Made by a program: the position numbers and the translations under genes. Shown piece after piece: positions 7,283 through 16,494 of a stretch of DNA of 36,577 nt (the first letter of the stretch is position 1; each line of letters starts with the position of its first letter). The stretch is from Thermoleophilia bacterium (GTDB taxonomy: Bacteria; Actinomycetota; Thermoleophilia; BMS3ABIN01): contig JAGVMV010000012.1 in NCBI GenBank assembly GCA_020053595.1, positions 1 through 36,577 of the forward strand. The letters are read 5' to 3'. Below the pieces are notes generated by a model. That model saw only the letters and a list, made by a program, of their open reading frames with translations, searched no databases and was not told the origin of the DNA.

Positions 7283-9577
7283 ATGACTTATAACAGCCGC
7301 CAAAGAAGAACCCGGCGCGGGAACTTCCCCCGGGCTCGAACCGTAATAGCCATAACGCTGCTTGTGCTGCTGGCGGCGTCTCCCGCAATCTCGCGCGCCT
7401 GGAACTCTGTCAGCGGGACCCTCCCCTCCCTGGACAAGGAAGAAGAGTACTGCGCCACCGACGATACCGTCATCTACGATTCCAGCCCGGTCCCCAACAT
7501 CATCGCCGTACTCCATACCGGAGAAAACCGCATGCTTCTTAGAGAAGACCAGATTCCGGATAGGATGAAGCAGGCTCTTGTGGTCATCGAGGATGACCGC
7601 TTTTACGAGCACCAGGGTGTTGATCCCGTCGGCATGGCCCGTGCGCTGATGGCCAACTTCACCGAGGGCAAACTGGCTGAAGGTGGTAGCACCATAACCC
7701 AGCAGTACATTAAAAACACTTACGTCTCCAACGAGCCCAGTGTCAACCGCAAGCTGAAAGAGGCCATATACGCCTACGAGCTGGAGCAGCGCTGGTCGAA
7801 GGACAGGATCATCAGCGAATACCTGAACACGATTTACTTTGGCAGCGGCGCCTACGGTCTGCAGGTGGCTTCGATGACCTATTTCAACAAACAGGCCTCC
7901 CAGTTGACGCTAGCCGAGTGTGCAATGCTGGCGGCCATCCCCAAGTCGCCGGTGCAGTATTCGCCTTATACCCAGCCGGAGTCGGCCCTGAAACGCCGCA
8001 ACCTGGTGCTGGCCAAGATGCTCAGGCATGGCATGATCAGCCAGGAGGAGTACGACATTGCAGAGCAGACGCCGTTGCCCACGCAGCCGTTTCACATCGG
8101 ACCGGAAACGAATGTAGCACCATATTTCGTAGAGTATGTAAAAGAACAGCTGATCGCCCGCTATGGCACGCGGATGACCTTCGAAGGCGGTCTGCGCGTT
8201 TACACGACCCTCGATCCTGGAAAACAGGCGGCGGCGGAAAAGGCAGTGGCTTCGGTGCTCGACCAGCCGGGCGATCCCAGCGCGGCGCTGGTTTCCCTGG
8301 AGCCCGCCTCCGGATATGTGCGCGCCATGGTCGGCGGGCGCAATTTCATCGAGCAGAAGTTCAATGTAGCCACCCAGGGACATCGCCAGCCAGGTTCAGC
8401 CTTTAAGCCATTCGTGCTGGCGGCGGCGATGAACAAGGGCATATCACCTGGTACAACGTTCGTCTCTGAGCCCAAGCACTTCAACCTGGGCGGACCCGAT
8501 TCGGTCTGGAATGTCAGCAATTTCGATGACCTTTACCTCGGCAAGATCAGCCTGGAGAAGGCCACCGTATACTCCGACAACGCCGTCTACGCCGAGCTGA
8601 TGATGCGCGTCGGCGCGGGCGCAGTGGCCGACATGGCCCACAAGGCGGGCATCAATACATCCTTCAGCGCCCAACCGGCGATCGCCCTGGGAGGGCTCGA
8701 CAACGGCGTGACGCCGCTGGAGCTGTCTTCGGCCTACGGCACCTTCGCCAACAACGGTATTCGGATCACCGGCAGCGTGGATTATCTGGGCAACGGCGGC
8801 GATCCGATCTCGATTTACAAAGTCACCGATTCGCAGAACGTGGTTCTGGACGAGAACAAAACCACGCCGTCACAGGTTATTGACCCGGTGATCTCCTACC
8901 ACGTGAACAATACCCTGAAGAAGGTCGCCATGCAGGGCACCGGCCAGTGGAGCAATCTGGGCCGTCCCTGCGCGGGCAAGAGCGGTACCACCGAGGATCA
9001 TGTGGACGCCTGGTTTTCCGGATATACGCCGGACCTGGTCACGACAGTCTGGATCGGCTACCCGGGGCAACGCACATCGATGGTGGATATCAGGGGAGTG
9101 CGGGTGACCGGCGGCGCCTGGCCGGCGCAGATCTGGAACATGTACATGACCGAGGCGCTGAACGGCACCGAACCAAGAGACTTTGTGAAACCACCGGGCG
9201 CCGATCTGCAAAGCCTTCTGGTATGTGCCGACTCCGGCCAGATTGCTCACGCCTGGTGCCCGAAGAAGGAAACGCGCAGCTTCTTCCCCGGCCATCTTCC
9301 CACGGAAAAGTGCACGCTTCACAAGGCCGAGGAATTCACCATGCCAAACATTACCGGATTGAAATTCGCGAACGCCTACAAGACAGTGAAGGCGATGGGC
9401 CTGGAAGTGAGCCTGGCCTTCGGGTCTGACGGGTCAAAGCCCGCAGACACGGTTATCGACCAGGTGCCGAAACCGGGCACCAAGGTCAAACAGGGGGTCA
9501 ATCGGGTAACAATTTATGTAGCCGGTCTCCCCGGTTCGGTGCAGATGCCGGCGGAGCAGCCGCACCCCGCTGAGTGA
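7283..9577 (+). CDS. Class A penicillin-binding protein (glycosyltransferase-transpeptidase) with PASTA domain
   Basis: Bifunctional peptidoglycan synthase anchored in the membrane. After a basic cytoplasmic tail there is one membrane helix (ARTVIAITLLVLLAAS). The GT51 domain shows EDDRFYEHQGVDPVGMARAL and GGSTITQQYIKN. The transpeptidase domain shows the SxxK nucleophile in PGSAFKPF, SxN as SDNA, and KSGTTED in place of KTG. One PASTA domain forms the C-terminus (MPNITGLKFANAYKTV onward). The 7283 ATG was preferred because the protein then starts with the basic tail usual before such an anchor; an in-frame ATG at 7205 would add 26 residues of unlikely composition. Neither has a clear ribosome-binding site. 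PASTA-bearing class A enzymes are typical of Gram-positive lineages. Confidence 0.95.
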   Translation: MTYNSRQRRTRRGNFPRARTVIAITLLVLLAASPAISRAWNSVSGTLPSLDKEEEYCATDDTVIYDSSPVPNIIAVLHTGENRMLLREDQIPDRMKQALVVIEDDRFYEHQGVDPVGMARALMANFTEGKLAEGGSTITQQYIKNTYVSNEPSVNRKLKEAIYAYELEQRWSKDRIISEYLNTIYFGSGAYGLQVASMTYFNKQASQLTLAECAMLAAIPKSPVQYSPYTQPESALKRRNLVLAKMLRHGMISQEEYDIAEQTPLPTQPFHIGPETNVAPYFVEYVKEQLIARYGTRMTFEGGLRVYTTLDPGKQAAAEKAVASVLDQPGDPSAALVSLEPASGYVRAMVGGRNFIEQKFNVATQGHRQPGSAFKPFVLAAAMNKGISPGTTFVSEPKHFNLGGPDSVWNVSNFDDLYLGKISLEKATVYSDNAVYAELMMRVGAGAVADMAHKAGINTSFSAQPAIALGGLDNGVTPLELSSAYGTFANNGIRITGSVDYLGNGGDPISIYKVTDSQNVVLDENKTTPSQVIDPVISYHVNNTLKKVAMQGTGQWSNLGRPCAGKSGTTEDHVDAWFSGYTPDLVTTVWIGYPGQRTSMVDIRGVRVTGGAWPAQIWNMYMTEALNGTEPRDFVKPPGADLQSLLVCADSGQIAHAWCPKKETRSFFPGHLPTEKCTLHKAEEFTMPNITGLKFANAYKTVKAMGLEVSLAFGSDGSKPADTVIDQVPKPGTKVKQGVNRVTIYVAGLPGSVQMPAEQPHPAE

Positions 9578-9645
9578 TTGTTCTGCTGGCCGCTGTCCGG
9601 TAGTTGTGGCGATGTCGGCCCTAGACCACAGCTTGGCCAGACAGG

Positions 9646-10614
9646 TTATTTCTTTTTCTTCACCCGGCTTACGCGATAGAGGCCGGAGCAGGGGATGATC
9701 TCCACGCCCTTTTTCTCCAGCTCATCGACAAAAAGGTTGATGCCGATGGAGTCGCTCGAGTCGTGGCCTGCTATCACCACATTCACCTTGTGCTTCTCTG
9801 CCGCCTCGCGGTTCTTTTCGCTGATGTGCATGCCGATAAGCGTGCCGACGCCGGCGGCGGCGAGTTTTTCCAGTGATTCCGTCGGACCACCGGTACCGCC
9901 GGTCATGTCCACCAGAATGCGTCCGGCGCGGCGCTTTTCGCTGCCGACAACGATAGTCGGACCGGCGTTGTCTCGAGCCGCCATTTTGTATTCCGGGTAC
10001 TTTAAGAGTTCCTCACGCACTTCCTTGAGCGTCAGCTTGTCGCCCTTTTTATCAAAATGTTTCTGCAGGTTACTGGTCACCAGGTTATCGCATGGCGTAT
10101 GAACGCACATCAGCGGTATATCAAGCAACTCAGCCGCCTGTACCGGGCGCTGGTGATTGAGAGGCAGCATCAGGCGCATCACCTCGTTGATCCTGCCCTC
10201 GAGCACAGCCTCACCTACGTTAATAGGAACGCCGGCATTGTGCCAGACATCCGCCTGGACAGCCATCACCTCCGAAAGGGCGGCCAGTGCCTTGCCCTCC
10301 GGATGATGCGCCAGGACCAGATCGATCTTGCGGCCTTTCTCCCTCAGGCGATCGGCCAGCAGGATTTCCTGGGCTTCCATGTCGACGCCGACCATGATTG
10401 ATCTGATATCGGCGCCCGGGTCGCCATAAAGCATCCGGCTGTCGGCGAAAGGATTCGTCAGACGTTCCTGATCATAATCTTCCTTTTCCTCGGCTGAAAG
10501 CTTCTCGAAAGATTCTTTCTCCCTGGCCAGCAAACGGTCTACTTCCTGCTTGCCCCTTGGATCCGCCTTGATTCCCATCGTTACCGCGAGCCTGTAGATT
10601 TCCTCGATTTTCAC
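9646..10614 (-). CDS. NIF3-family (DUF34) dinuclear-metal protein
   Basis: Belongs to the NGG1p-interacting-factor 3 family, whose members bind two metal ions. The metal ligands are suggested by DLVLAHHPEG, by VHTPCDN in the middle and by IAGHDSSDSIGINLFVDELE near the C-terminus. The true start is most likely GTG at 10614, which overlaps the stop of mpg (GTGA); the longer reading upstream merely overlaps mpg in another frame. About 322 residues. The N-terminal 70 residues are charged and helical. The biochemical role of the family is still unclear. It is the last gene of the arginine/mpg run, and convergent with the penicillin-binding protein gene. Confidence 0.8.
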   Translation of the reverse strand: MKIEEIYRLAVTMGIKADPRGKQEVDRLLAREKESFEKLSAEEKEDYDQERLTNPFADSRMLYGDPGADIRSIMVGVDMEAQEILLADRLREKGRKIDLVLAHHPEGKALAALSEVMAVQADVWHNAGVPINVGEAVLEGRINEVMRLMLPLNHQRPVQAAELLDIPLMCVHTPCDNLVTSNLQKHFDKKGDKLTLKEVREELLKYPEYKMAARDNAGPTIVVGSEKRRAGRILVDMTGGTGGPTESLEKLAAAGVGTLIGMHISEKNREAAEKHKVNVVIAGHDSSDSIGINLFVDELEKKGVEIIPCSGLYRVSRVKKKK

Positions 10615-11210
10615 TTTGCCGCTCCTTTCGCAGCCAGTTTCCGGGACAGGAACCCGCTCTCTTTCGCACAGTAGCGCCACTTGCGTCGGGTACCTACCCT
10701 GATGCCGATACGCGGCGTTGTCACAATCTTCGGTTTTTGCCAATCGGCCGCGCGCTCGAATACCTTGAGGTCGCCACGATAGACCGGCAGACCATATTGC
10801 TCCAGATCGATCCCCAGCGCTTCAGCCAGCTTGCCCGGCCCGTTTGTCAAATCACGCAGCCCCTTGACCGGTGATCGGCGCCGGCGCATCTCATCAATTC
10901 CATCCGTCGGCTCAAGCGCGCGTATCAGCACCGCCGCCGGCTTATGCTCCTCCTCGCAGACGATGTTGACGAGATGGTGCATTCCGTAGGTGAAGTATAC
11001 ATATGCCCTGCCCGGTGAACCAAACATGGCGCGATTGCGTTCAGTGAGACCACAGGCGGCGTGACAGGCGGGATCTTCCCGGTTGTAGGCTTCAGTTTCG
11101 ACGATGATGCCTCCGACCCCTTTGTGCAGCAGCCTGCAGCCGATCAGGTCACGGGCGACAGTGTGAACCTTCCGATTATAGAAGGATTTTGGCAGAACTT
11201 TCGTAGACAT
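10611..11210 (-). CDS. mpg: DNA-3-methyladenine glycosylase (AAG/MPG family)
   Basis: Base-excision repair enzyme that removes alkylated and deaminated purines. The family features are visible in order: ARDLIGCRLLHKG, the catalytic ETEAYNREDPACHA with the active-site Glu, and the tyrosine-bearing AYVYFTYGMHHLVNIV that intercalates into DNA. Later come LIRALEPTDG, LTNGPGKLAEALGI and TPRIGI. At 199 residues it is full length. ATG 11210 overlaps the argH stop by one base (TAATG), and its own stop overlaps the NIF3 start, so it is a distal cistron of the arginine operon. The argH-mpg neighbourhood is typical of actinobacteria. Confidence 0.96.
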   Translation of the reverse strand: MSTKVLPKSFYNRKVHTVARDLIGCRLLHKGVGGIIVETEAYNREDPACHAACGLTERNRAMFGSPGRAYVYFTYGMHHLVNIVCEEEHKPAAVLIRALEPTDGIDEMRRRRSPVKGLRDLTNGPGKLAEALGIDLEQYGLPVYRGDLKVFERAADWQKPKIVTTPRIGIRVGTRRKWRYCAKESGFLSRKLAAKGAAK

Positions 11211-12625
11211 TACTCCAGCTCTGTCAATGCCTGTTTCATTCCTTCCAGGCGCAGTCCGGCTTCCGTCAGCTGTTCGGCTACCCGCCTGGGGGCCGTTCCG
11301 CCGTAGGAATCCTTGCGCTCGACCGCGGCCTGGAGATCCACCAGCTGGTAATAGGAATCGTCAAACGCGGGGGACGCTTTTTGCAGGTCTTCCGGGGTCA
11401 GCTGGTTGAGCTTTATGTTTTCATCGATACACTTGCGAACCAGCTGGCCGACGATTCGATGGGCATCGCGGAAAGGAATGCCCTTGCCGACCAGATAGTC
11501 CGCCACATCCGTGGCCAGGGTGAAGCTCTCCCCGGCGGCTGCGCGCATTCGTTCGGCTTTGATTTCGAGTGTCACGACCATTTCGGCCATCACCGGTATG
11601 GTAACCAGCAGCGTGTCCGTCGTGTCGAAAACGTATAGTTTGTCTTCCTGCATATCCTTGTTATAGGCCAGCGGCAAACCGGTAAGCAGCGAAGTCAGCC
11701 CCTGGTGATTGGCGGCCACCTTGGCGGCCCGGGCCCGTATCAGCTCGCAGGCATCGGCGTTCTTCTTCTGGGGCATGATGCTGGAACCCGAGGTGAAGGC
11801 ATCGGCAATCTCGACGTAGCCGAACTCGGCGCTGGTCCAGAGGATCAGCTCCGCGGCCAGCCTCGACAGATGAACGCTCAGATTCGAGGCGGCGCTCAGG
11901 TAATCCAGGGCAAAATCGCGATTGGAGACATCATCGATGGAGTTGGCTCCCGGTTGCTCGAAACCAAGCTCCGCCGCGGTCTCTTCCCGGTTGATGGGAT
12001 AATTGACTCCGGCCAGGGCGCCCGCGCCGAGCGGCATCACCCGCGCGGCCTCCAGCGCCCGCCAGAAACGAATATAGTCCCGCGAAAACATTTCGTAATA
12101 GGCGAGGTAATGGTGGGCCAGCAGCACCGGTTGGGCCCGCTGCAGGTGAGTATAACCCGGCAGGATGACGGACTCGCCCGCCTGCGCCTGTTTGAGAATC
12201 GCCTCCAGCAGATAAGTAATATCGGTCAGATGCTGACGCACCTGGTCCTGGATGTAGAGCGCCAGACCGGTCGCCACCTGATCGTTGCGGCTGCGGGCCG
12301 TATGCAGCTTCTTGCCAGTATCACCGATCATTTCGATCAGCCGCTTTTCGATGGCGGAATGGATGTCCTCATCGGCCAGCAGAAGCTCGAAATCTCCCTG
12401 GGCGATCTCGGTCATGATCTGACCAAGGCCGTTCTCGATCTCTTCCGACTCTGCTTTGGTGAGCACTCCGATACCGGCGAGCATGTGAGCATGGGCAATG
12501 GAGCCCTGGATATCATAGGGCGCCAGCCGCCAGTCGAAACTGATCGAGGCGTTCAGGAGTTCGAACAGCTCGTGTGGGGGCTGCTCGAAGCGGCCGGACC
12601 AGAATTTGTTGTTTTCGTCGTTCAT
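11210..12625 (-). CDS. argH: Argininosuccinate lyase
   Basis: Last step of arginine synthesis: argininosuccinate to arginine and fumarate. The fumarase/aspartase signature GSSIMPQKKNADACELIR holds the catalytic Ser in a mobile loop. HTARSRNDQVATG and GYTHLQRAQPV complete the active site. The start is ATG 12625, which overlaps the argG stop (ATGA) and gives MNDENNKFWSGRFEQP, the normal N-terminus of the family. An upstream in-frame start would add 13 residues that only overlap argG. Confidence 0.97.
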   Translation of the reverse strand: MNDENNKFWSGRFEQPPHELFELLNASISFDWRLAPYDIQGSIAHAHMLAGIGVLTKAESEEIENGLGQIMTEIAQGDFELLLADEDIHSAIEKRLIEMIGDTGKKLHTARSRNDQVATGLALYIQDQVRQHLTDITYLLEAILKQAQAGESVILPGYTHLQRAQPVLLAHHYLAYYEMFSRDYIRFWRALEAARVMPLGAGALAGVNYPINREETAAELGFEQPGANSIDDVSNRDFALDYLSAASNLSVHLSRLAAELILWTSAEFGYVEIADAFTSGSSIMPQKKNADACELIRARAAKVAANHQGLTSLLTGLPLAYNKDMQEDKLYVFDTTDTLLVTIPVMAEMVVTLEIKAERMRAAAGESFTLATDVADYLVGKGIPFRDAHRIVGQLVRKCIDENIKLNQLTPEDLQKASPAFDDSYYQLVDLQAAVERKDSYGGTAPRRVAEQLTEAGLRLEGMKQALTELE

Positions 12626-13824
12626 TTTGCCTTTCGTGCCCAGACTTCCAGCGGCAGGCCCCAAAGTTCACAGAAACCTTTTGCCGCGTCGTGACTGAAG
12701 GCGTCTTCGCCGCCATAGGTGGCAAGGCCGAAATCATACATCGAGTTGGGCGACTTGCGGCCGGCGACCACGCAGGAGCCTTTGAAGAACTTTAACCGCA
12801 CGGTGCCGGATACCTGCTTTTGCGTCTCGGCCATGAAAGCCCTGAGGGCATCCATCAGCGGATCAAACCAGCCGCCGTTGTAGGTCATGTCGGCGAACTT
12901 CTGCTCCAGCGGCCGCTTGAAATGGATCAGCTCACGCGGCAGAGTCATGTCCTCGATCTCCTTATGAGCCTGGATGAGCGCGAGTGCGCCGGGGGTCTCA
13001 TAGACCTCGCGCGACTTGATGCCGACCAGCCGGTTCTCCATCATGTCTACCCGGCCAAAACCATGCGAGCCGGCGAGCTGATCGACCTCGTTGATCAAAT
13101 CAACGATAGCCATCTGCCGGCCATCGAGGGCCACCGGCACGCCGGAAGCGAAAGTTATTTCGATGTACACCGGCTCGTCAGGGGCCAACGCCGGAGCCGT
13201 CGTCACCGCGAAGACATCCTCCGGCGGCTCCAGCCAGGGATCTTCCAGGGGACCACACTCAACCGTGCGTCCCCAGAGATTCTCATCGATGCTGTAGGGG
13301 CTATCCTTCTTCAGCGGGATGGGGATACCGCGCTCGGCCGCATACTCCAGCGACTGCTCACGGGTCATATTCCATTCCCGCGCCGGCGCCAGTATCTCCA
13401 GAGACGGGTCCAGCGAACGGATGCCCAGATCGAAGCGAACCTGGTCGTTGCCCTTGGCGGTACAGCCGTGGGCAATCGTGCTCGCGCCGGTAGCCTGGGC
13501 GATTTCGACCAGCTTTTTGCAGATCAGCGGACGCGAAAGCGCGCTGACCAGGACATATTTTTCCTCGTAAAGGGCGTTGGCCGCCAACGCCGGTAAAATG
13601 AAATCCCGGGCAAATTCTTCTTTGGCATCGACTACTACCGCCTCGACGGCGCCGATATCGAGCGCTTTTTGCTGGTGTTCATCAAGCCCGGAAGCCCGGC
13701 CGGCGTCCACCAGTACCGCCACTGTATCCAGACCATACTTTTCCTTGAGCCAGGCGATCATCACCGAAGTGTCGAGGCCGCCTGAGTAGGCCAGAACTAC
13801 TTTTTTATCCGCTGAATCATTCAT
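12622..13824 (-). CDS. argG: Argininosuccinate synthase
   Basis: Joins citrulline and aspartate using ATP. The N-terminal ATP pyrophosphatase loop is AYSGGLDTSV. The other conserved blocks are HGCTAKGNDQVRF (citrulline/aspartate site) and YSIDENLWGRTVECGPLEDP. At 400 residues it is full length. It overlaps argR upstream and argH downstream by four bases each, so the three are translated in step. Confidence 0.98.
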   Translation of the reverse strand: MNDSADKKVVLAYSGGLDTSVMIAWLKEKYGLDTVAVLVDAGRASGLDEHQQKALDIGAVEAVVVDAKEEFARDFILPALAANALYEEKYVLVSALSRPLICKKLVEIAQATGASTIAHGCTAKGNDQVRFDLGIRSLDPSLEILAPAREWNMTREQSLEYAAERGIPIPLKKDSPYSIDENLWGRTVECGPLEDPWLEPPEDVFAVTTAPALAPDEPVYIEITFASGVPVALDGRQMAIVDLINEVDQLAGSHGFGRVDMMENRLVGIKSREVYETPGALALIQAHKEIEDMTLPRELIHFKRPLEQKFADMTYNGGWFDPLMDALRAFMAETQKQVSGTVRLKFFKGSCVVAGRKSPNSMYDFGLATYGGEDAFSHDAAKGFCELWGLPLEVWARKAK

Positions 13825-14279
13825 GTCTGGACCATCCCCGTTAATAGTTTTACCATCCCCTGCGCGGCTGCGGCATCCGGCAGTACCAGCAATACAGTGT
13901 CATCTCCGGCAACGGTGCCGACTATTTCCTCGCGCTCGAGTTCATCTATGGCCAACCCCACTGCGGGCGCGGTCCCCGGCTCTGTACGGACGACAACCAG
14001 ATTCTGTGCAGCCCGCACGGTGGCGCCGGACTCGCTGAGCAAACGCGCGAGGATCTCCGCCGGATCACGCCGGACTCGAGGAGGCGGCAGTACATAACCG
14101 GTCTTACCGTCACGACCGGTCCCCTTCTGCACACCCAGTTCACGCATGTCGCGGGAGATGGTTGCCTGCGTAACCGGGTAGCCGAACTCTCTCAAGGCCA
14201 CCACCAGTTCGGCTTGCGTCGAAAGCCGTTTCTGCCTGATCAGCGTTTCGACAAGTTGTTGCCGCTCACGCTTGCGCAT
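13821..14279 (-). CDS. argR: Arginine repressor
   Basis: Hexameric arginine-dependent repressor of the operon it sits in. The N-terminal winged helix (residues 1-70) includes TQATISRDMRELGVQK; the C-terminal arginine-binding and oligomerisation domain includes EIVGTVAGDDTVLLVL, where the paired Asp residues bind arginine. 152 residues is the family length. It overlaps argF by 14 bases and argG by four. Its operator is most likely the pair of dyads in front of argJ. Confidence 0.97.
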   Translation of the reverse strand: MRKRERQQLVETLIRQKRLSTQAELVVALREFGYPVTQATISRDMRELGVQKGTGRDGKTGYVLPPPRVRRDPAEILARLLSESGATVRAAQNLVVVRTEPGTAPAVGLAIDELEREEIVGTVAGDDTVLLVLPDAAAAQGMVKLLTGMVQT

Positions 14280-15183
14280 CGACCATCAACCTCTTCATCA
14301 ATTCCTTCTGCGCGTGCAGCCGATTCTCCGCCTGCTGATAAACGATCGACCTGGGCCCGTCGAGAACCGCGGCTGATATCTCCTCACCCCGGTGCGCCGG
14401 CAGGCAGTGCATCACCCGGCATTCGGGACTCGTCTGCGCCAGCATCGCCTCGTCTATCCGGTAAGGTTCGAGCTGCCTGCTCTTGAGCGGATTCTTCTGC
14501 TGGCCCATGCTGAACCAGACATCCGTGTAAAGAAAATCGGCGCCACGGACTGCTGTTGCCGGATCGGTCGTGTACTCCGCGACACCGCCACTCGCGGCGG
14601 CCAGCCCTATGGCTTCCCTTACGGCCCATTCAGGAGAAGCCAGGTCCGGCGGCGTACAGACGACGACATGTGCCCCTACTGCGGCGCAGACGCTGGCGAG
14701 CGATGTTGACACGTTATTGCCATCACCAAGGTAAACGACTTTCACTTTTGTGAGATCATCGTGATACTCGCGGATGGTCATCAGGTCCGCCAGCGCCTGA
14801 CAGGGATGCCGCTCATCGGTGAGCCCGTTGATAACGGGGATCGTCGCCGCGGCGGCGAACCGCTCCAGGTCATCCTGGCTGTAAGTACGGATGACGACGC
14901 CGTCGAGATACGCCGACAGCACCCGTGCCGTGTCTTCGATGGTCTCGCCGCGTCCCAGCTGCATCTCGCGCTCGGAGATGAACATGACGTGGCCACCCAG
15001 TTCGTAGGCACCCACGGTGAAAGATACTCGGGTGCGGGTGGAAGGCTTGGCGAAGATCATGCCCAGGGATTTGCCGGCCAGAATATTGGAGTGTTCGCCC
15101 TTGTTGGCGATGGCATCCTGGACCAGCTCGATGATCTCCCTGGCGGAAAGGTCCGTAGTTTTAAGAAAATGTCGCATCGGCAC
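14266..15183 (-). CDS. argF: Ornithine carbamoyltransferase
   Basis: Makes citrulline from ornithine and carbamoyl phosphate. The carbamoyl-phosphate site STRTRVSF, the HPCQALADLMT block and the ornithine-binding catalytic HCLPAHRGEE are all intact. 305 residues. Translation could begin at ATG 15183 or at the next in-frame ATG two codons later (MRHFLKTTDLS). It is 12 bases downstream of argD and overlaps argR. Confidence 0.98.
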   Translation of the reverse strand: MPMRHFLKTTDLSAREIIELVQDAIANKGEHSNILAGKSLGMIFAKPSTRTRVSFTVGAYELGGHVMFISEREMQLGRGETIEDTARVLSAYLDGVVIRTYSQDDLERFAAAATIPVINGLTDERHPCQALADLMTIREYHDDLTKVKVVYLGDGNNVSTSLASVCAAVGAHVVVCTPPDLASPEWAVREAIGLAAASGGVAEYTTDPATAVRGADFLYTDVWFSMGQQKNPLKSRQLEPYRIDEAMLAQTSPECRVMHCLPAHRGEEISAAVLDGPRSIVYQQAENRLHAQKELMKRLMVDAQA

Positions 15184-15195
15184 CTCGAATCATAT

Positions 15196-16377
15196 TCAGG
15201 CGGAAAGGGCGGTTTGCAGGAATTCGACCACCGCTTCGATCATTCCTTCCTCAACCACCAAAGGTGGCAGAAAGCGGATGGTGTTCTCAGAAGTATTATT
15301 CAGGATTATCTTGTTCTTCAGCGCTTCGGCCACGATGTCAGCCGCTACCGGCTCCGGCAGATCGACCGCCAGCATCAGCCCCATGCCGCGCACCTCGCTG
15401 ACCAGGCCGTCGGCCTTCATCTTCTCCAGCAATGAACGCAGGTAGCCGCCCTTGATCTGTACGCTGGTCAGAAAATCAGGAGCAGTCAGCTCATTGATGA
15501 CAGCGATTGCGGCGGCACAGGGGACCGGGCCGCCGCCAAAGGTTGAACCGTGCATACCGGGACCGAGCACATCAGAGTATTCAGGTGCGGCCACGGTAGC
15601 GCCGATCGGCAGCGCGCCGCCGAGGCTCTTGGCCAGGGTCATGACGTCTGGCTTGACTCCGGAGTGCTCCCAGGCGAACAGCTTGCCGGTACGGCCGAGA
15701 CCGGTCTGCACTTCATCAAAGATGAGCAGTGCGTGGTGCTCGTCGGCCAGCTTGCGAACGGCAACCAGATAGTCCTCGTCCAGGGGATGAATGCCGCCCT
15801 CGCCCTGGATGACTTCCAGGATGATGGCGCAGACGCTGCTGTCCACAACCGCCTTTAGCGCATTTATGTCATTAGGCGGCACATACATGAAGCCGGGCAG
15901 CAAAGGCTTGAAAGGAGCCTGTTTTTCTGGCTGAGCCGTGGCGGACAAGGCCGCCATGGTGCGTCCATGAAAACCATTCTCAAGGGTGATGATGCGGTGC
16001 TTGTCCTCGCCGCCGATATCATGGCCGTATTTGCGCGCCAGTTTTATGGCGCACTCGTTGGCCTCGGCGCCGCTGTTGGAGAAGAATACCTTGCCACCCA
16101 GGCTGAGGTTTGAAAGCAGGTCGGCAAGCTCGCCGCCGGGTTTGGTGTAATACAGATTGCAGGTATTGATCAACTCCGCCATCTGGAGCTGGGCGGCTTT
16201 TACTACTGCCGGGTGGCAATGGCCCAGGTTGTTGATGGATAGGCCGGCCACAAAATCCAGGTAGGCGTTGCCTTCCTCGTCGTAGAGAAAGCAGCCGTTG
16301 CCGCGCACGAAGACAACCGGCTGCCGGCCGTAGGTCGGCATGACGTATTTTCCGTATTGTTCGATTATGTTCGTCAT
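15196..16377 (-). CDS. argD: Acetylornithine aminotransferase
   Basis: PLP enzyme converting N-acetylglutamate semialdehyde to N-acetylornithine. The fold-type I markers are FSNSGAEANECAIKLARKY, the PLP-contacting LLIFDEVQTGLGRTG, and the Schiff-base Lys in MTLAKSLGGALPIGA. 393 residues, full length. A 117-base spacer with a palindromic element separates it from argB, while the downstream argF is only 12 bases away. Confidence 0.97.
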   Translation of the reverse strand: MTNIIEQYGKYVMPTYGRQPVVFVRGNGCFLYDEEGNAYLDFVAGLSINNLGHCHPAVVKAAQLQMAELINTCNLYYTKPGGELADLLSNLSLGGKVFFSNSGAEANECAIKLARKYGHDIGGEDKHRIITLENGFHGRTMAALSATAQPEKQAPFKPLLPGFMYVPPNDINALKAVVDSSVCAIILEVIQGEGGIHPLDEDYLVAVRKLADEHHALLIFDEVQTGLGRTGKLFAWEHSGVKPDVMTLAKSLGGALPIGATVAAPEYSDVLGPGMHGSTFGGGPVPCAAAIAVINELTAPDFLTSVQIKGGYLRSLLEKMKADGLVSEVRGMGLMLAVDLPEPVAADIVAEALKNKIILNNTSENTIRFLPPLVVEEGMIEAVVEFLQTALSA

Positions 16378-16407
16378 TATTTTTTGTCCTTGTTTTGTTG
16401 AAGCGCG

Positions 16408-16480
16408 GGTCGGGGTGGGTGATCACCCTTGCTCCCGGACCTTCGGACAGGGTCGCTACGGGCAATCACCCACCCCGACC
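16408..16480. repeat. Palindromic intergenic element between argB and argD
   Basis: Perfect 16-base inverted arms, GGTCGGGGTGGGTGAT at 16408-16423 and its complement at 16465-16480, enclose 41 bases that are themselves partly self-complementary (CCCGTAGC, GTCCG/AAGGTCCGG). The element fills most of the argB-argD gap. It resembles a REP- or MITE-like insert rather than a terminator because no T run follows on the operon strand and the operon continues. Confidence 0.6.
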
Positions 16481-16494
16481 ATTTCTTAAACCTT

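Noticed and set aside
12820-13596. Long + strand ORFs opposite argG and argH (also 11705-12694)
   Set aside because: Antisense shadows of fully recognised enzymes.
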